Of a stretch of 64,000 nucleotides of DNA, positions 1-13,619 are shown one piece after another. The notes under the pieces were generated by a model, which had not been told where the DNA came from, searched no databases, and worked only from the letters and a program-made list of their open reading frames with translations. The first letter of the stretch is position 1. The number at the start of each line of letters is the position of its first letter. Source of the DNA: Anthopleura xanthogrammica (Eukaryota; Cnidaria; Anthozoa; Actiniaria; Actiniidae); contig OZ025218.1 in NCBI GenBank assembly GCA_964019055.1, positions 5,585,259 to 5,649,258 of the forward strand, given 5' to 3'. The translations under genes were made by a program, and so were the position numbers.

Positions 1-230
1 TGAATGTTACATGTTGCAAACCAAGCCCGAAACGTATTGTGGATCATAACCTTATGTAAATTATACCAGCGCAAAAGAAAATATTACCATAAGAGCGTAG
101 AGACAATTATTGGTAAAATTTTATATCGTTGTGACCTTTCGCTGATTGGATTCACATCGCCCTTAGTGCATTTCGGGCTTGGTATGCAACAAGCAACAAA
201 ACCTTCACCAACCTTTGTTGAAACAGCTAC

Positions 231-365
231 ATAGACCCCTTTCACGTGACGTCAAAGCAGCTCAATTTGGAAGACAAAATAAAAGAATTTTAATCTCCTG
301 AGAATTGGAACCCATTATTTTGTCCTCCAAATTGAGCTGCTTTCTGAAGTGCTGCAAGGGGTATA
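231..365. mobile_element. MITE-like element, family shared with 47431-47575
   Basis: The stretch starts with TAGACCCCTTTCACGTGACG and ends with GCTGCAAGGGGTATA. Its core, ending in GTCCTCCAAATTGAGCTGC, is nearly the same as a second copy at 47431-47575. Partial inverted complementarity (AGCAGCTCAATTTGG against CCAAATTGAGCTGCT) gives it a foldback shape. No coding capacity. Confidence 0.6.
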
Positions 366-1439
366 TACTTAGTTGTGTCTTGTTTTATACAGCCTCTTAT
401 ATGGATGTCTCGCTCTATGAGGGTGAACAAGTATGGCAATCCTACACTACCGCTATCAAGAAAGGCTACTCAGAAGTTCTATACTATGAGAATTTTGCCT
501 TTGATACGAATAATCTTGACTTGAGAGCAGTGTCATTAGAAATCACAGCCAAACACAGCCATAAGCAACACTTTATCAAGCACAGTCATGATATTGGGAA
601 GATAATTCTTGAAGGACAAATGAATGATGACATGATGATTGACAGCCACCTCGTCGAGGCTATAGTACACCCAGGACATACATTATATAAGTGGCATACG
701 TTATGGACATGATGATAAAGTTATTCACCACATTCCCATAATGCTTTGCGTTTTTTGGGGAGAAGAAAAAAAAAGAAAGAAAAAGAATTGAAGGAAACAC
801 ATCTAAAATCACCTTATACATCTATGATAGATTCTATCAGAATTCACAAAAACCAGAAAGAAAGAAATTTGAACAGGTTTACGAGTAAAAGTCATGACAT
901 TTCTTGGTAAGTCCATACATTGTCTGTAACACCAAACATTTCATTCTCCCATGCGTGTGGAATTAACTCTGATTAAACTGATACTGACTTTTTCAATGAT
1001 AATAGCAAAGATACTCAGCATCTGCAAGAAAAGTTTTGAATTTTCAAATAATTTTTGCTATTGTTGCCCCCCTAAAACGCAAAGTATTATGGGAATGTGA
1101 AAGTGGTGAATGGGCCTTTCTTAAAACTTATGCATGAAGTCCTTAACTACACGTTCATACAGCTCTGATGGCCACATTTAATGTATTCGCATACTTCTAT
1201 GCACGGGCTTTTGTACGTTAAATTGACAAATGTCGATGCGAAGCTGTCTGGTTTTACCAAATATAATGCGTGTAAAAGCTTGTTTGGCAGTAAAGAGCCC
1301 GTGAATTCACGCATTAAGCTACATGAACGTAAGGTTAAGGATTTTATGCATAGATATTAAGAAAGGCCTATAGTTAGACAGAGTACGCACAGAATAAGGA
1401 ATAAATGCTTCCAAATAAACACTCACCAATATAATGTCA

Positions 1440-2110
1440 AACTGAACGTTAATTTTTGGCTGAAATGTAAAGGTGTGAAAAAGATCCAATATTGATGAAA
1501 ACCATTTTGCCATTATTTTTGGCTGAAAATGGGCAAAACAATTCTATTTTTGATCTTTCATAAATAACTCCCATCTTTTCAAATGGTGTGAAAAATGGCC
1601 CATTTTTCATCAAAACCATGGACTATAGTCCATGCTTTCTGGCTAAAAACCATCAATTTAAAAAAATGTACACGAGATGGATTGGATGAGAAAAGTCGGA
1701 AAAAGGGCCAAAGTCTATCAAATGGGCTAAAGTCCAAGCTTTTGGGTTAAAAACCACCAATTTTGAAAAAGCACACAAGATGGATTGGTTCAGGAATGGT
1801 GTGAAAGTCTTTCAAAATCGTGGGCTATAGTCCATGATTTTTGGCTAAAAATTGCCAAGAATGACCTATTTTGCATCCTTCATAAATAATTTATATTTTT
1901 TCAAAAGGTGTGAAAAAGGTTCAAAATCGATGGAAACCATGGGCACTGGCTATAGTCCAAGCCTTGTAGTCAAAAACCATCCAAAATAATACATTTTTGA
2001 AAATATACACGAGATAGATTGGATGAAAAAAGGTGTGACAATTGTCTAAAATCGATCAAACCGTGGGTTACAGTCCATGCTTTTTGGCTGAAAATTGTGT
2101 AAATTAGGTA
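1440..2110. repeat. imperfect tandem repeats around TTTTTGGCTAAAAA
   Basis: The phrase GGGCTATAGTCCATG...TTTTTGGCTAAAAACC recurs five to six times with drift, mixed with TTCATAAATAA blocks and TGTGAAAAAGG. Unit length is irregular. No coding potential is evident. Confidence 0.6.
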
Positions 2111-2294
2111 AATTAGAGTTCAGTATTTATTAAATTTAATATATAATTAATGAATTTATAAATCATAATATTTTACACAAGTCATAATCATAAATATTGG
2201 ATAAATTCTAGTAGCTGTAGATATACCAAAAATTCTCTTTGAAGTTTTGTTCGTATCATTTTTGTTTGGTTGCAAATGAAACAAAGAATCCTAT

Positions 2295-2649
2295 CACAGG
2301 GAGCCCAATTTAGATAAAAGTAAAAGGTGAAAATAAAATCGGAAAAAAATCGCGTTTAATTAATTTTTTTTTTCCAGGTCAAGATAATGTCCTCTATAAT
2401 ACGAACGAGCAAAAAAATCCCTAAAAATGCACTAGAACATTTTTTTTCGCGCGGGCCTTTGTTTTCCTATATAATTCTCCTATGGTATCCTATGTGTGGA
2501 TTTGTGTCAATATAATTTGTTTGTTTTTTTTTGCTCGTTCGTATTATAGAGGACATTATCTTGACCTGGAATAAAAAAAAAAAATTAAACGCGATTTTTT
2601 GCCGATTTTATTTTCACCTTTTACTTTTATCTAAATTGGGCTCCCTGTG
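2295..2649. mobile_element. 355-bp foldback (MITE-like) element
   Basis: Near-perfect inverted arms of about 115 bp: the left arm begins CACAGGGAGCCCAATTTAGA and runs to CGAACGAGC; the right arm is its reverse complement and ends GGGCTCCCTGTG. The loop is about 125 bp. TCCTAT-like sequence flanks both ends and may be the target duplication. A solo terminus of the same family lies at about 38325-38360. Confidence 0.8.
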
Positions 2650-4970
2650 GTCCTATTCTCAAGGGAATGATGTTCTGAACATCCAAGCTAAAAAGTTGTA
2701 TTAGGCCAACAACAAGGCTTGTGGTAGCAGTTACAAAGTGCAATAACAGTAAGGGAGAACTAAGAATAACTTAGTAAAAGTAACAGTAGAAAAAATAGCC
2801 GGGAACAGATCCAGGATTAGTTTTAGGAGTGGTGCACCATTTATAATCTGAACTTTCACAAACTCAAGCTCGACCAATAACAAGATCGTAACTAGGGTTT
2901 TCCAAAAGGGGGAGGGGGGGGGGGGTGCACAAATCCAATAAGCCACCATTTTTTTAGTCCCCTCCAAAATGCCAAGCCAAGAAAAGGGTATTCAGGAGAT
3001 TCTTTTTACGAAGATTCTTCTGAACACTACAATACCAAATCCCATTATCACTACCATCCACATTATTTTACTTATTATAATTTATTATTCCTTTTCTTAC
3101 AAAAAAGGGGGGGGGGGGGGGGGTCACAGGGGGAGGGTGCAAGGTGTACACCCCCTTACAGCTTTCCAACCTAGATCCACCCCTGGAAACTGAAACACAA
3201 TGGAAAAGAATAGAAAAGAAACAGTAACAAGTTAGGATAAAAATAAACTAACTTCTGGTGTATTTTTTTGTGTATGGGTTTTGTAAGGATGGCCTAGGAG
3301 GACCTATCCCTTTTTGTTGAAAATAATTTCAGTACCAAAGTGTGGCATCATTGAATAGAAATTTTTATGCTACAGTTTAGAAATGTAAATATAAAAAGAT
3401 TGCCAACGTTTCTCCAAACCTGAAGATTGCCAGAATGTAGTAATAGAGATATCAAGGATGTAAGCTCCAAAAATCCCTATACATTTTCTCTTTTTTGTTG
3501 TGGTTCCAATGAAGTTAGATGCAGCATCACACAAGAGAAAATATGTCCACAGGAGATATTTAGGCCCTAAATTACCTAAAGAGGCTTTGCACAATCACGA
3601 GATGGCAGCCATAACAGGAGGCAGGAACAATAGGCAATGTGCATCAAAGCTCAGAAAGCACTCTGGGAAAGTGAGTCCTGTAAAAATGGAACAAGTAAAT
3701 CAAAGGAACTATTAGATAAAAATGACTCTGTTATTTTCGTCTGTTGAAATTCTTTTATTTCCATAAAAAATGTTGAAGGAAAAATTGTCAGATGAATTTT
3801 TGAGCCAAAAAAGCGTAAGGACTCATTTTCCCATCATGCTTTGTGCTAGAATTTTGAACTCATGCACATTGACTATTGAATCTGATGTTACCTAATTTAC
3901 ATTAGAAAGAATTCAGTTTCCCAAGGGAAAGAGACTCCTGTCATAGCTGCCATCACATGATGGTGCAAACCCTCTATATTAGTTGTTTTTTTGCTCTACT
4001 GTTCTGAAATTCCACACCATACCCGAGAATAATGATATTTTTAGATGCAGTTTTTAATAATGTCACCAAAATCCTAAAAAAATAATTTCATGTGACATTA
4101 TCTATTACTTCCGTTTTGGTATTCTATTTCAAAAGGTACTTTTCTTATTGTCCACATACAAAATGATGCCCTCAGGAATACAACTTGCTTTGTATATGAT
4201 ACAGAATTGTAAGAGTCCAATGTTCTTTTTTTTTTACAAACATTTGATAAATTATGAGCCTCAAGGAGACAAAGGACATTTGATATTTGTTCATCAGTTA
4301 TAAATAATTCTAACTAGTATATGTTTTTTATACAGTACATATTTTCAATAACAAGAACTGAACTATACAATTGACCCATTTTGAATGTGGCGCTGGTGAC
4401 ATCAAAGGAGGATAGATCCCGTAATATCCCAGATGTAGTGAGTGAAACCTTGTTGTTTTGACTCTACGGAGTTTGTGTAGACCGACATATCTTTTCATAT
4501 TTTTTCATGTGGATTGCTGTTTTTAATTGATAAGAAGGATCTCTGACCATTGACCATGCAAGGAATATAATTATAATATGATAGCCAATCCTCATTTGAT
4601 GTCATCAGTGCCATATTCGAGAAGCTGTGGGTCTATTTCCCATGAAGTTAGACTGCAAGGAATCCCTGCGTGCTTACCATTTAAATCAATCCGACTGGAA
4701 ATTCATTTGCTAATGGATTTTCCAGGTAAATGTTAAGCACCCAAAACAATTGATGGTAGACACGTCACCAAAAGAACCAAAAAAGAGCAGGAAAAGTGGA
4801 TTACCTCAATCAGAAGACCAAGTTTTCTGGAACTTTACGACCGGAATGATACATACCATTTGTTTTCCAACTGGTATTTCTGGCTCTTCCAGGTAAAAGG
4901 TAGGCACCCCCTGTCTGTCCCTTGGTCCCACAGGAGAGGGGAGTAAAAGATGAAAGGAAAATATAGAGGA

Positions 4971-5112
4971 TATTACAGTACATGGGCGCGCAGAGATACA
5001 AATTTTATCTTCGAGTGTTGAAAAGATCTCTCACGAGTGAGCGCAGTGAATGAGTTAGAGATTTTCAACACAAGAAGATGAAATTTGTATCTCCAAGTGT
5101 CCATGTAATATT
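4971..5112. mobile_element. palindromic MITE, copy 1
   Basis: A foldback with arms around TTTTATCTTCGAGTGTTGAAA and outer TATTACA...CATGG termini. A second copy lies at 22011-22147; the two share termini, arms and some flanking sequence, so the true element may be longer than given. Confidence 0.65.
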
Positions 5113-5476
5113 CTGTTTATTATATAATTATCAATGAAAAAGAAAAGAAAGCTTTTTCAAGCTATTTTCTGCTATAAGAAGTAGGTAACCATAGTGATGA
5201 TAATTTCACATGTGAAAATAACATGTTATCTTCACATGTGAAAATATCAAATTTTTGAAATAGAGAAATATAGGTATTTCATTGATAATCATATTATAAA
5301 TGTTCTTTTCTTATGAATTTCTTTTGTCCTTCACTCAGGGACTGCTTGCAGTCTACTATAATTATGATTATGGCCAATAATTTTGAGCCACAAATCTCTT
5401 AACTACTATTATTATATTTTAGTATATAATTTATATTTACATTATTTTGCTGTACTATTGTTCCTGTCATCATTAC

Positions 5477-7024
5477 CAGATATAATGTCATCAAGGATAT
5501 CTTCTTCAGGTTTATCATGTTCAGGACGTTTAAACATTTCTATCGTGATTGGAGTACGATGCACTGCAAAAAAAAACAAAAAAACATTAAATTTGAGAAC
5601 ATCTCCATTTGTATGTCTTTCACCCATTACATTACTAACAGTGAAAATCATTGCACCGCGTCATGACAAGAGAGTATAAAGTAAGAGAGCACATCTCCAT
5701 GCCCTATGATAATTATTGAAAAAATATTTTTAGCTCCATTTGCAGCTATTTTTAGCTCTGCGTGCAGCCTGAAATATTTTATCTTGGGATTCCAGATTCA
5801 GTTCAGGCTGAATAGGAATAGACTTATGTATGGGAGATGTGCTCTCTTACTTCATAGGAAAAGACCAAAATCTAACCAAAGTTTTGAAATGGCAGGATAC
5901 ATGCAACGATTTTTGCTGTAAAGTTTACAAAATTATATGGAAAGACAAAGTACATAATTTGCATTATTTTTTAATTTGCTATCATTTTTTTAATATATAA
6001 GAGACCTGTTCAGGTTTGGTCTAAAACACCACTCACCTAATGCTCTGTCCACAAGATCTTGGTGCACTTTTTCTTCCCTTTTAAACTTTGCCTACCAAAA
6101 AACATTGCTTTATTAAATATATTTCAAATTTATTTGAAAATTACAGATTTTAGAAATTGTTATTCCAAGATCTCTTTCTTACCTTTAATTCCCTGCGTTT
6201 ACGTTTAGGAAATAGAGGAAGCATTACACTGAAATCTGTTCCAACTTGACTCAATGCCTTGTAGAATTTTAATGTCTCTGTAAAAAATAAAGAGAAGAAT
6301 AAAGTTGATGATTGCCCACCATACTGCAATATACCATCAACCTACTGACACCCTACCATCACCCTACTGACACCCTACCAACAACCTACTGACACCCTAC
6401 CATCAACCTTCTGACATCCTACCATCAACCTACTAACACCCTACCATCACCCTACTGACACCCTACCAACAACCTACTGACACCCTACTATCAACCTTCT
6501 GACATCCTACCATCAACCTACTAACATCCTACCATCAACCTACTGACACCCTACCATCAACCCACTGACACCCTACCATCAACCTACTGACACCCTACCA
6601 TCAACCTACTGACACCCTACCATCAACCTACTGACACCCTACCATCAACCTACTGAAACCCTACTTATCATCAACAGCATCAGCAAAATTAATGCATCAT
6701 TGTCAGCAGCAACAGCGTCATTCAGTATTTTTTTCATACCTGGCATTGACCACTTTGTTCTTTTAGACTGCTTGAAGAATGCGGCATAGTTCAGGTTATT
6801 TGAGTCTTCATATACAATATTGCTGAAACAATCAAAAAAACAAACTCTGAAAACAAACTTCTGATTATCAAATTGCACGACTGCTTAATCACTTGTTGAT
6901 TTCAGACAAAATTGCACTACACTCAGTTATAACACTATATTACACTCAGTAATAATTACCATTATTAATCAAACGTCAATCCAACAAATCATTTGAGTCT
7001 GATTCCCATGTACCTTTACATACT

Positions 7025-7062
<38 letters not shown>

Positions 7063-10000
7063 CTTTTTTTAACATCTTTGAAAGATCTAGTTCTTTGACA
7101 GACTGTAGTCTACTTCTGATTGAGTTGTTGCAAATTATCTCAAGCAGTGTATGGCAATAAAAACAATTTATTGGTTTATTATATCCACTTTGAAATCACT
7201 AGCAAATCCTGCAATCTGATTGGCTACAAAGTGTGCGATTTAAGCATTTATTATATCCACTTTGAAATCACTAGCAAATCCTGTAATCTGATTGGCTCTC
7301 AGTAGATTGATTCAAGCACGAATCGCACTATTTTGAGTCCGAATCGCATCTTTTAGTCAGCCAATCACAATGCAACACTAGAAAAGGTAACCAATCAGAT
7401 TACAGGATTGTATGTAATCAGCCAATCAGATTACAGCAAATAAGGAACATAAAATGTAGCTTTTCTCAAGTTTGACTGGAATTTTTTGTTACAAAAAGAA
7501 ACAAAATACTGGCTATTTGTGAATAAATACTTTTGTATTTATCACAAATTTAGTGTCTATCTAGTATGATTTCAAAATGGATATAATAAAGTGATAATTG
7601 AACTTTGTGTCGTGCAATTTTGGTCTGATATCAAACTTGCGATTACAAATCACACTCCCGCTACGTGGTCGTGTGATTTTGTTATCGCGCGTTTGATATC
7701 AGACCAAATTGCACTCCACTTAGTTCAATTACCATTATAAATCATGCAGTTTTGAAATTAACAAATTTCCGATGGTTTAGAGTGGTATGCCCTCTTATTT
7801 ACCACAACGTCAAAAGTTGGTCAAAATGTTATCTACTCACAAGGCGTAGCCGTCTTATTTCCCACGGCTCTCAACCAATCAGCACGCAAGAAATTTCACA
7901 ATTATGGTAAAACTAATTCTATACATACCTCTTTTCTAGTGTGGAGTTTTGTGGTGACTTTATTACAAGGCTGAAATTCGAAGTATTTCGTATTATTGAT
8001 ATATAAATATTTATTATTTCCTTCCAATAACTCTATAAGAAAATTGCATAATGAAGAGGGTGCAGAAGAAACAAATTTAAAGAAAGAATGATTCTTGAGA
8101 TTCATTATAGACATGCTTCAGCAGTGACTTCTGCCAACTTCAGTAAATAATGAAGTTACAAAGTGTGATGATATCATATAAAATTAGAAGAATGTAATTA
8201 ACATAAAGTATACGCAATAAAGTTGAAGCTATCCTAGGACCACACTCATAAGCAGCCAGCTCTAGTTATGACCACGACTTTGAAACGCTGGTTGCATTGC
8301 CGCTTATGAGAGCCCATTCTCATTAGTGAGCAGCTGGGTTGCTTACGAGAGCTTCAACTGTAATATGACATTTAATGATATCCTATTATTATTGTACCTT
8401 TCTTCATCCAATATAATACAACCATCGGCACCAATCTTCACTTGTGGAGCATGTACCCTACTCTCATCTCCCCCCTGGGGTGTTGCAGAATCTGTTGATG
8501 AGGAAGGTTCTGTGGTTTGTTCTGTTGTTGTGTTGGACTGATCCGTGGTATCTTGACCGTCTGCTTCAATTGTATTGGCATCGCTGAAAAAGTAAGATAC
8601 ATATTGAAATAAATGTAATAGCAATGATGGGTGAAAAATGAACAACTCAATATTTTAGGGGTTTTTCACTTTTTTACTTTTGATGGATGGCGTGCTTGTC
8701 TCACATGGCAGTGAGTATGAGTGGCAAATTCGTAACTGTACTGTAGCCGTACCGTAACTATGCATTGTGATTGGAGGAATTACTGGAAGGCAATAGGAAG
8801 CCATTTCAATGTTACAGCTAAGTTTTACTGTGTATGTAATGTAAAGTCAGTGCTGTATGTTTCCCACTTAATGTACAAAAAACACTCTATTATTATTTTT
8901 TACAGATGTTTCTTTACCCATTTTCACTTTCAGTTGATTGACTTGGTTTCCTTCTGTCTCCTGTTCTTCTTCTTTTGGCATTAACACTTGATCTGCAGAA
9001 CAAAATATGAGCAGGTTGAATTGGTATATTGTGAATCCAAAAAGGGGTATATCATAGATAACATCACTCTATGAGAATTTTAATGCATCATGGACAATGA
9101 TATAAACTCCTGTTCAAAACGCACCATGAAACGTATAAGTCACTTACAAGTCACAAGTTACAATTTGAGACAAAAACGAAAATGATCACAATTTATTTTC
9201 TGGGAGTGGAAGACACAAACTCTGGAGCCTTATACTAAGAGCAATGACACAATATTATAATTTTCTGAAGCACTTTACATGCGTTGGTTTTGACGTTTTG
9301 CATTTGTTATTGCATATATTATTATGATGTGTTGTATATTATTTCTTAGTTCCTGTTTTTATTTGTAATGCTTTTACATTTCTTTCTGTTGCTTAAGAAT
9401 GGAAATAAACTTTTATCATTATTATATTATATATTATAGATATACTTTGTGGTTTTATCTTACTTCATTGGGTTGTCTTTAGGATTAAAATATATCAAGT
9501 CTTGTAAAGTCATCTTGCTTGGATCTAGAGGTTCCTTGGGTCTTGAATGTCTTGGCTTCCTCTTTTTCTCCTCAACCTACACAAAATAAAAAGATTAAAG
9601 AAACACAAGTACAAGTAAGGGAACAAAAGGAAGGGATGAAAATTAAAAGGAAGGGAAAGTTGGGAATGGAAAAACTAAGAGAGGAAAAGGGAAGGAAGAA
9701 AAAGGGAAGAAAAAGGGAAGAAAAGGGAAGGAAATGGAAGATAAGGAAAGGAAAGAAAAGGAAATGAAAAAAAGGGAAGAGAGGGAAAGAGAATAGAAGA
9801 GAACTGAAGAGAACAAAAGGAAAGAAAAGGGAAGAGAGGAAAAGGGAATAGAAGAGAATTGAAGAGAACGAAAGGAAAGAAAAGGGAAGGGAAAGGAAGG
9901 AAAGTGAAATGAATAAAAAAAAAGAAATGAAAAAAGGGAAGAGAGTAAAAGGGAAGGGAGGGTGACTTTCTTCTCTATCTTTATAGGTTGAATTTATGCT

Positions 10001-13000
10001 AGATTTACATGTTGGATGATTTAACAAATGCTTAGAGCTGCAACAGAAAGGCAGTACAATAAAAATGGTAACTCCTCAGGTAATAGACTTGCTTCAAGTC
10101 AACCTCTCTGAGACTCACAGAGTCACAAGCAAAGCAAGTGAGGATTTTCATTTGTGTTTCACTGCAAAAATAACATATATTTCTGTAGTGTGCGCTAAAA
10201 CATGATTCAGCAACCCATTTTTTGGGTCGCTAAAATTCATCCAGCACTTGTTATTCTGGTTGGGCTGCCTGTGCTTTATTCAGCGTGTGTGAACTACTCA
10301 GGAGAGAAAAGTCTCTAAAACAAGCTGCATTGTGTATTGACCTGATTGTTTACCCATTTTAGATAATTTACATAACATTCCCACGATTATCATTTCCTTG
10401 TTAGCCAGTTAAAATTGAGATGGTACTTTGATATAGATATGGCTCAAACAAAGACTGAACCTTATCCGCAAAGGAATGACACAGAGTCTGAAAAGGGACA
10501 AAATTACACTAAGAATAATAAGGTCTATTGATGCAAGACGTCTAAAGATGCAGGAAAGTTACTAACCCTTCTATTAGTGGTTTCCTCGGCCTCATCTTGT
10601 TCAATAATCTGTTCAATAACCTCTACTGGTTGTGTTTCTGTGGTAACTGACTCAACTATGACTTCTGCTACTCCAATGGCATTGTCTAGAGGTGGTTCTG
10701 AGGCTGTTCTGGGTTGTTTTTTGCTTCTCTCCTCTAATTCATCATTTTCAGATATAGTCTAAGAGTAAATAACAACCAAGATAGCTTAGATTATCACTCA
10801 GTCTGGCAAAAAACTGAGTTTATCACTTGCTAGGCACCACCCCAAGTACAGCAGTAGTGCAGGGAGCTCAAACAGGTTAAACTGAAAGCATGTGAAGTCA
10901 CCTCTGGCATCTGCTATACAGTCCATAGATGACCCCGGAGCATAGCTCTAACCAGTTTGAATCATTCAGTTTAATGTCAAAGCAAAGCTCGATGTCAAGA
11001 AAAATATTTTAATTCAATAGGTATTTTGAGCACACTTAACCTCATTCTTTATCAGGGCTCTGTCTTTTTATAAAGGAATGGTTTAAAGTGATTTGAGCAG
11101 AAGAGATAAAACAATCATGAGGAATCTGTCAATGGTTTTGTGTGTGTATATTAATGGTTTGCAATCATACCCAAGGGAGTCAAAGAACAAAGACCCTGGC
11201 CATGTTGGTGGTATAAACAATGGTATCTAATGGGAAATCTTTCATTAATAAAAGATATTTTCTTGGCATTTTAAATAAATCTTCACATGGTTGAAACTAT
11301 GATTTGCAATATGGATACGCCCACATACAATTGTATTCTTAATTTGTTATCGCTAATCACCACCACAAAATTACAGCAGTGCAGGGCTCAAAATAGCGGC
11401 CTGCAAATGGCCAAAAGCCAGGCAAAACTTAAGGTTTAGCAGGCAAAAATAATGGTGAACTGCCATATCGAAAATAAAAATAATAAAAAGGCAGGCAAAA
11501 TTTACTGGACTGGCAGGCTATAATTGTTTTCTATTTTGAGTCCTGCAGTGATGTAAGTCAACAGGTTTAAACTAAAAGCAATATGAAGGTCTAGTGCAGG
11601 CATACCTTCTCAGAGGCCTCTTCCACCTGCGGGTTAGCAGATGATTCAGACTGGGTTGCTCCCTTATCAGATGTGCTCTCCTTAGGTACTGACACTGACA
11701 ATCGTCTTCTTGCTGCAGCTCCAATATTAGGTATTGCTCTCTTCCGCCGAGCAAATAAAGACCCAGTTGACGATTGACTCCCCTCTGCAGTGCTGATGGA
11801 GCTCCCAGTTTGCTTAGGTACATCAGATGGTGTTTCAGGCTGTGTGTTTGGTTGAGGTTTTGGTTTAGGTAGCTGTTCTTTGCTGCTATTTATTGTAGTG
11901 GTATCTTTAGATGTACTAGTGTTTGTTGTTGTTGTTGTAGTAGTAGCATCAACCTCTTCACCTTGAGGTTGAAATAGAAAATAGGAAAATTTATTAATAA
12001 TAAACAGATTACTATTTGATAGAAATTGTCGCTCACTTTGTTAGTGGATGAATAACTTTAATACAAAAGAGTATGATCTCCGAAAAAATTATTTGAAAAT
12101 CTATTTTATCTCTGCATGTAGCCTGAACTGAATGAGGAATCCAATGATAAAATATTTCAAGCTGCACGCGGAGCTAAACATAGCTACGCCAGAGCTAAAA
12201 ATAGATTTAAAAAAATTATCATAGGGCACGGATGTGCTCTCTTATTTCATATTCTCTTGCTTCAATATAAATACTGGTTTCCAAATTAGTACACTTTTAC
12301 TCACACACACTACCATTACATTCAATATTCTATGCATACAACTCTCAACTTATATGTAGATTTTTATGGAGGGAGAGAAACTGGAGAACCCAGAGAAAAA
12401 AATTATCATGCTAATGGAAAGGATAACAAATTTGATTTGTGTCTGGTTCACCTCACAGTCAAAACAGGGACCCAATTAAGACATGAGCTATGCTACACTG
12501 GCTAGAGATAATTCTATAGCAGTTTAATGCCATGAAAATCAACATGCATCAATACTGTATTCAGGATTAACTACAGGGCAGGGGTCACTCCAAACCAACC
12601 TCAAATCATCCCTTTCTTCCTATTCCCAAATCTAAGAGCATTCAAAACTGCCAACGGAGGCAGGGCTCAGCATTAACATACATCTACTAGTCTCAGACTA
12701 GTGAATGTTTGTGGACTAGTGGGAAACAGACCTTGGGACTGGTGATTATCCACAGTGACTAGCCCAAGGACTAGTACCTAAAAAAGTTAGTGTCCAGCCC
12801 TGGGAGGGTGGAGGTGGTGCTGGGATTTAAAGTCACCCGTGACCAAAATTATGGATTGGTAGGTGTATGGTATGCAGAACCTTTAAACAACAGTTCAACA
12901 TTAAAAAGTTTGGCTTGTTTCAACTTCTGCTGGAAAATTTTTGTTTTGCTGTCTGGTTGGCTGACATAAAAAGTATATATAAGTTCCATGGTCAGCGCAT

Positions 13001-13619
13001 GTGTCACTTCCTAACTTTATTGTGATATATACGTACCTGTCGCACCTGACAATGATTCATTTGTTTCTTGTGGAGTTTTTACTGTATCACTTGCAGGTTT
13101 CCTCCTTGTTCTTGCAGTTGGAGTTATACTTGGTTTTAATCGAGGTCTTCTTTTTCTAGCTGTAGTTTCTGTAGTTGTGGCATTAGGTTTGGACTTGTCT
13201 TCTTGAACTGTGCTTGTCTCTTCTACAGAACTTAGAACCACTTCTGTACTTTCTGTGCTTACTGAAACTGTAATTTAAAGAAACAATAATTCAGTAAAGC
13301 TATCAAAACTTTGGTATATTTTGAACAAGGTTTTTTCTTCTATGTCATGTGAACTTCTAAGAAATCTGTACAAAAATCTGTACGTTTACAAAACTTTTAT
13401 TGATGTTTCCTTGTCTCAGGTAAGAGAGAATTAAATAGAATTACCTTTAGAACTGTTTGGAGGAATAAAAACAGCGGGTTCTTCTTCTCTTTGAGATTCT
13501 TCAGGTTCACAAACCGGTGGACAAGTAGTGGAAGAAGTTGAAGAAGAAGAACTCGTTTCCGCAGGACCAGAGCGCCGACTGCTTCGAGGCGTCACATTTG
13601 GACGAAAACGATTTCTCAT
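5477..13619 (-). CDS. BDP1: BDP1-like TFIIIB subunit B'' (5' part, 3' end not found)
   Basis: TFIIIB B'' works with TBP and BRF1 to recruit RNA polymerase III at tRNA and 5S genes in the nucleus. Twelve minus-strand exons join in frame: 13445-13619, 13037-13267, 11606-11961, 10567-10758, 9464-9576, 8918-8992, 8398-8583, 7929-7970, 6740-6822, 6183-6277, 6037-6091 and 5477-5563 (1690 nt, about 563 codons). The start MRNRFRPNVTPR matches the basic, proline-containing N-terminus of B''. Landmarks are a KMTLQDLIYFNPKDNPM motif, then VKIGADGCIILDEE, then the SANT/Myb core (KWSMPGETLKFYKALSQVG...FPKRKRRELKAKFKREEK), all in the order known for BDP1. Residues about 60-380 are low-complexity Ser/Thr/Glu-rich. 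The last exon found ends at an intron donor with phase 1, so the gene continues to the left. It is divergent from the UGT pair. Product assignment is strong; exact exon edges are inferred by eye. Confidence 0.88.
5685..5855. mobile_element. MITE with AAGAGAGCACATCTCC termini
   Basis: Inverted ends GTAAGAGAGCACATCTCC and GGAGATGTGCTCTCTTAC enclose sequence rich in TTTTTAGCTC and CAGTTCAGGCTGAAT. A related inverted copy sits at about 12065-12250 in another intron of the same BDP1-like gene. Confidence 0.65.
6321..6661. repeat. 22-bp minisatellite in a BDP1 intron
   Basis: About fifteen tandem copies of a 22-bp unit of the type CTACCATCAACCTACTGACACC with a few substitutions (AACA for ATCA, ACATCC for ACACCC). 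It lies between the two exons that encode the SANT core, 6183-6277 and 6740-6822. Confidence 0.85.
7172..7306. repeat. tandem duplication of about 70 bp
   Basis: TTATATCCACTTTGAAATCACTAGCAAATCCTG(C/T)AATCTGATTGGCT occurs twice in direct order, and inverted fragments (AATCAGATTACAG) follow at 7390-7440. Confidence 0.7.
7567..7763. mobile_element. foldback element with TTGATATCAGACCAAATTGC arms
   Basis: Inverted arms of about 60-70 bp around a centre carrying CACACTCCCGCTACGTGGTCG. A partial related copy is at about 31805-31870. From memory this family is frequent in anthozoan genomes; that is unverified. Confidence 0.7.
9590..9965. repeat. GGAAA-rich purine tract
   Basis: About 375 bp of almost pure purine on the plus strand (GGAAAGGAAGG variants), within a BDP1 intron. 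It creates long spurious open frames on both strands. Confidence 0.85.
12295..12405 (-). mobile_element. SINE-like fragment (GGAGAACCCGGAGAA family)
   Basis: ACACTACCATTACATTCAATATTCTATGC... to GGAGGGAGAGAAACTGGAGAACCC is nearly the same as 53515-53615. The GGTTCTCC...TCCCTC part also matches, inverted, the plus-strand units at about 27130 and 49865. Confidence 0.5.

Larger units (their letters stand above)
1..5476. other. gene-poor, repeat-rich left edge
   Basis: No coding exon could be supported here. The stretch holds a MITE-like element near 231-365, imperfect tandem repeats at about 1440-2110, a 355-bp foldback at 2295-2649, G-runs near 2905 and 3110, and a palindromic element near 4971-5112. 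Short open frames exist (for example 408-710 on the plus strand) but have no recognisable motif, no splice partners and no family likeness. The remaining 3' exons of the BDP1-like gene could lie here or beyond the left edge; I did not find them. Confidence 0.6.

Noticed and set aside
305..712. 135-codon plus-strand frame
   Set aside because: The first third overlaps the MITE-like element at 231-365 and the rest has no recognisable motif, splice partner or family likeness. A short exon of an unknown gene at the left edge is not excluded.
9519..10027. Lys/Glu/Arg-rich plus-strand frame and Phe/Ser/Leu-rich minus-strand frame
   Set aside because: Translations of the purine tract in a BDP1 intron; only the minus-strand exon 9464-9576 is coding here.
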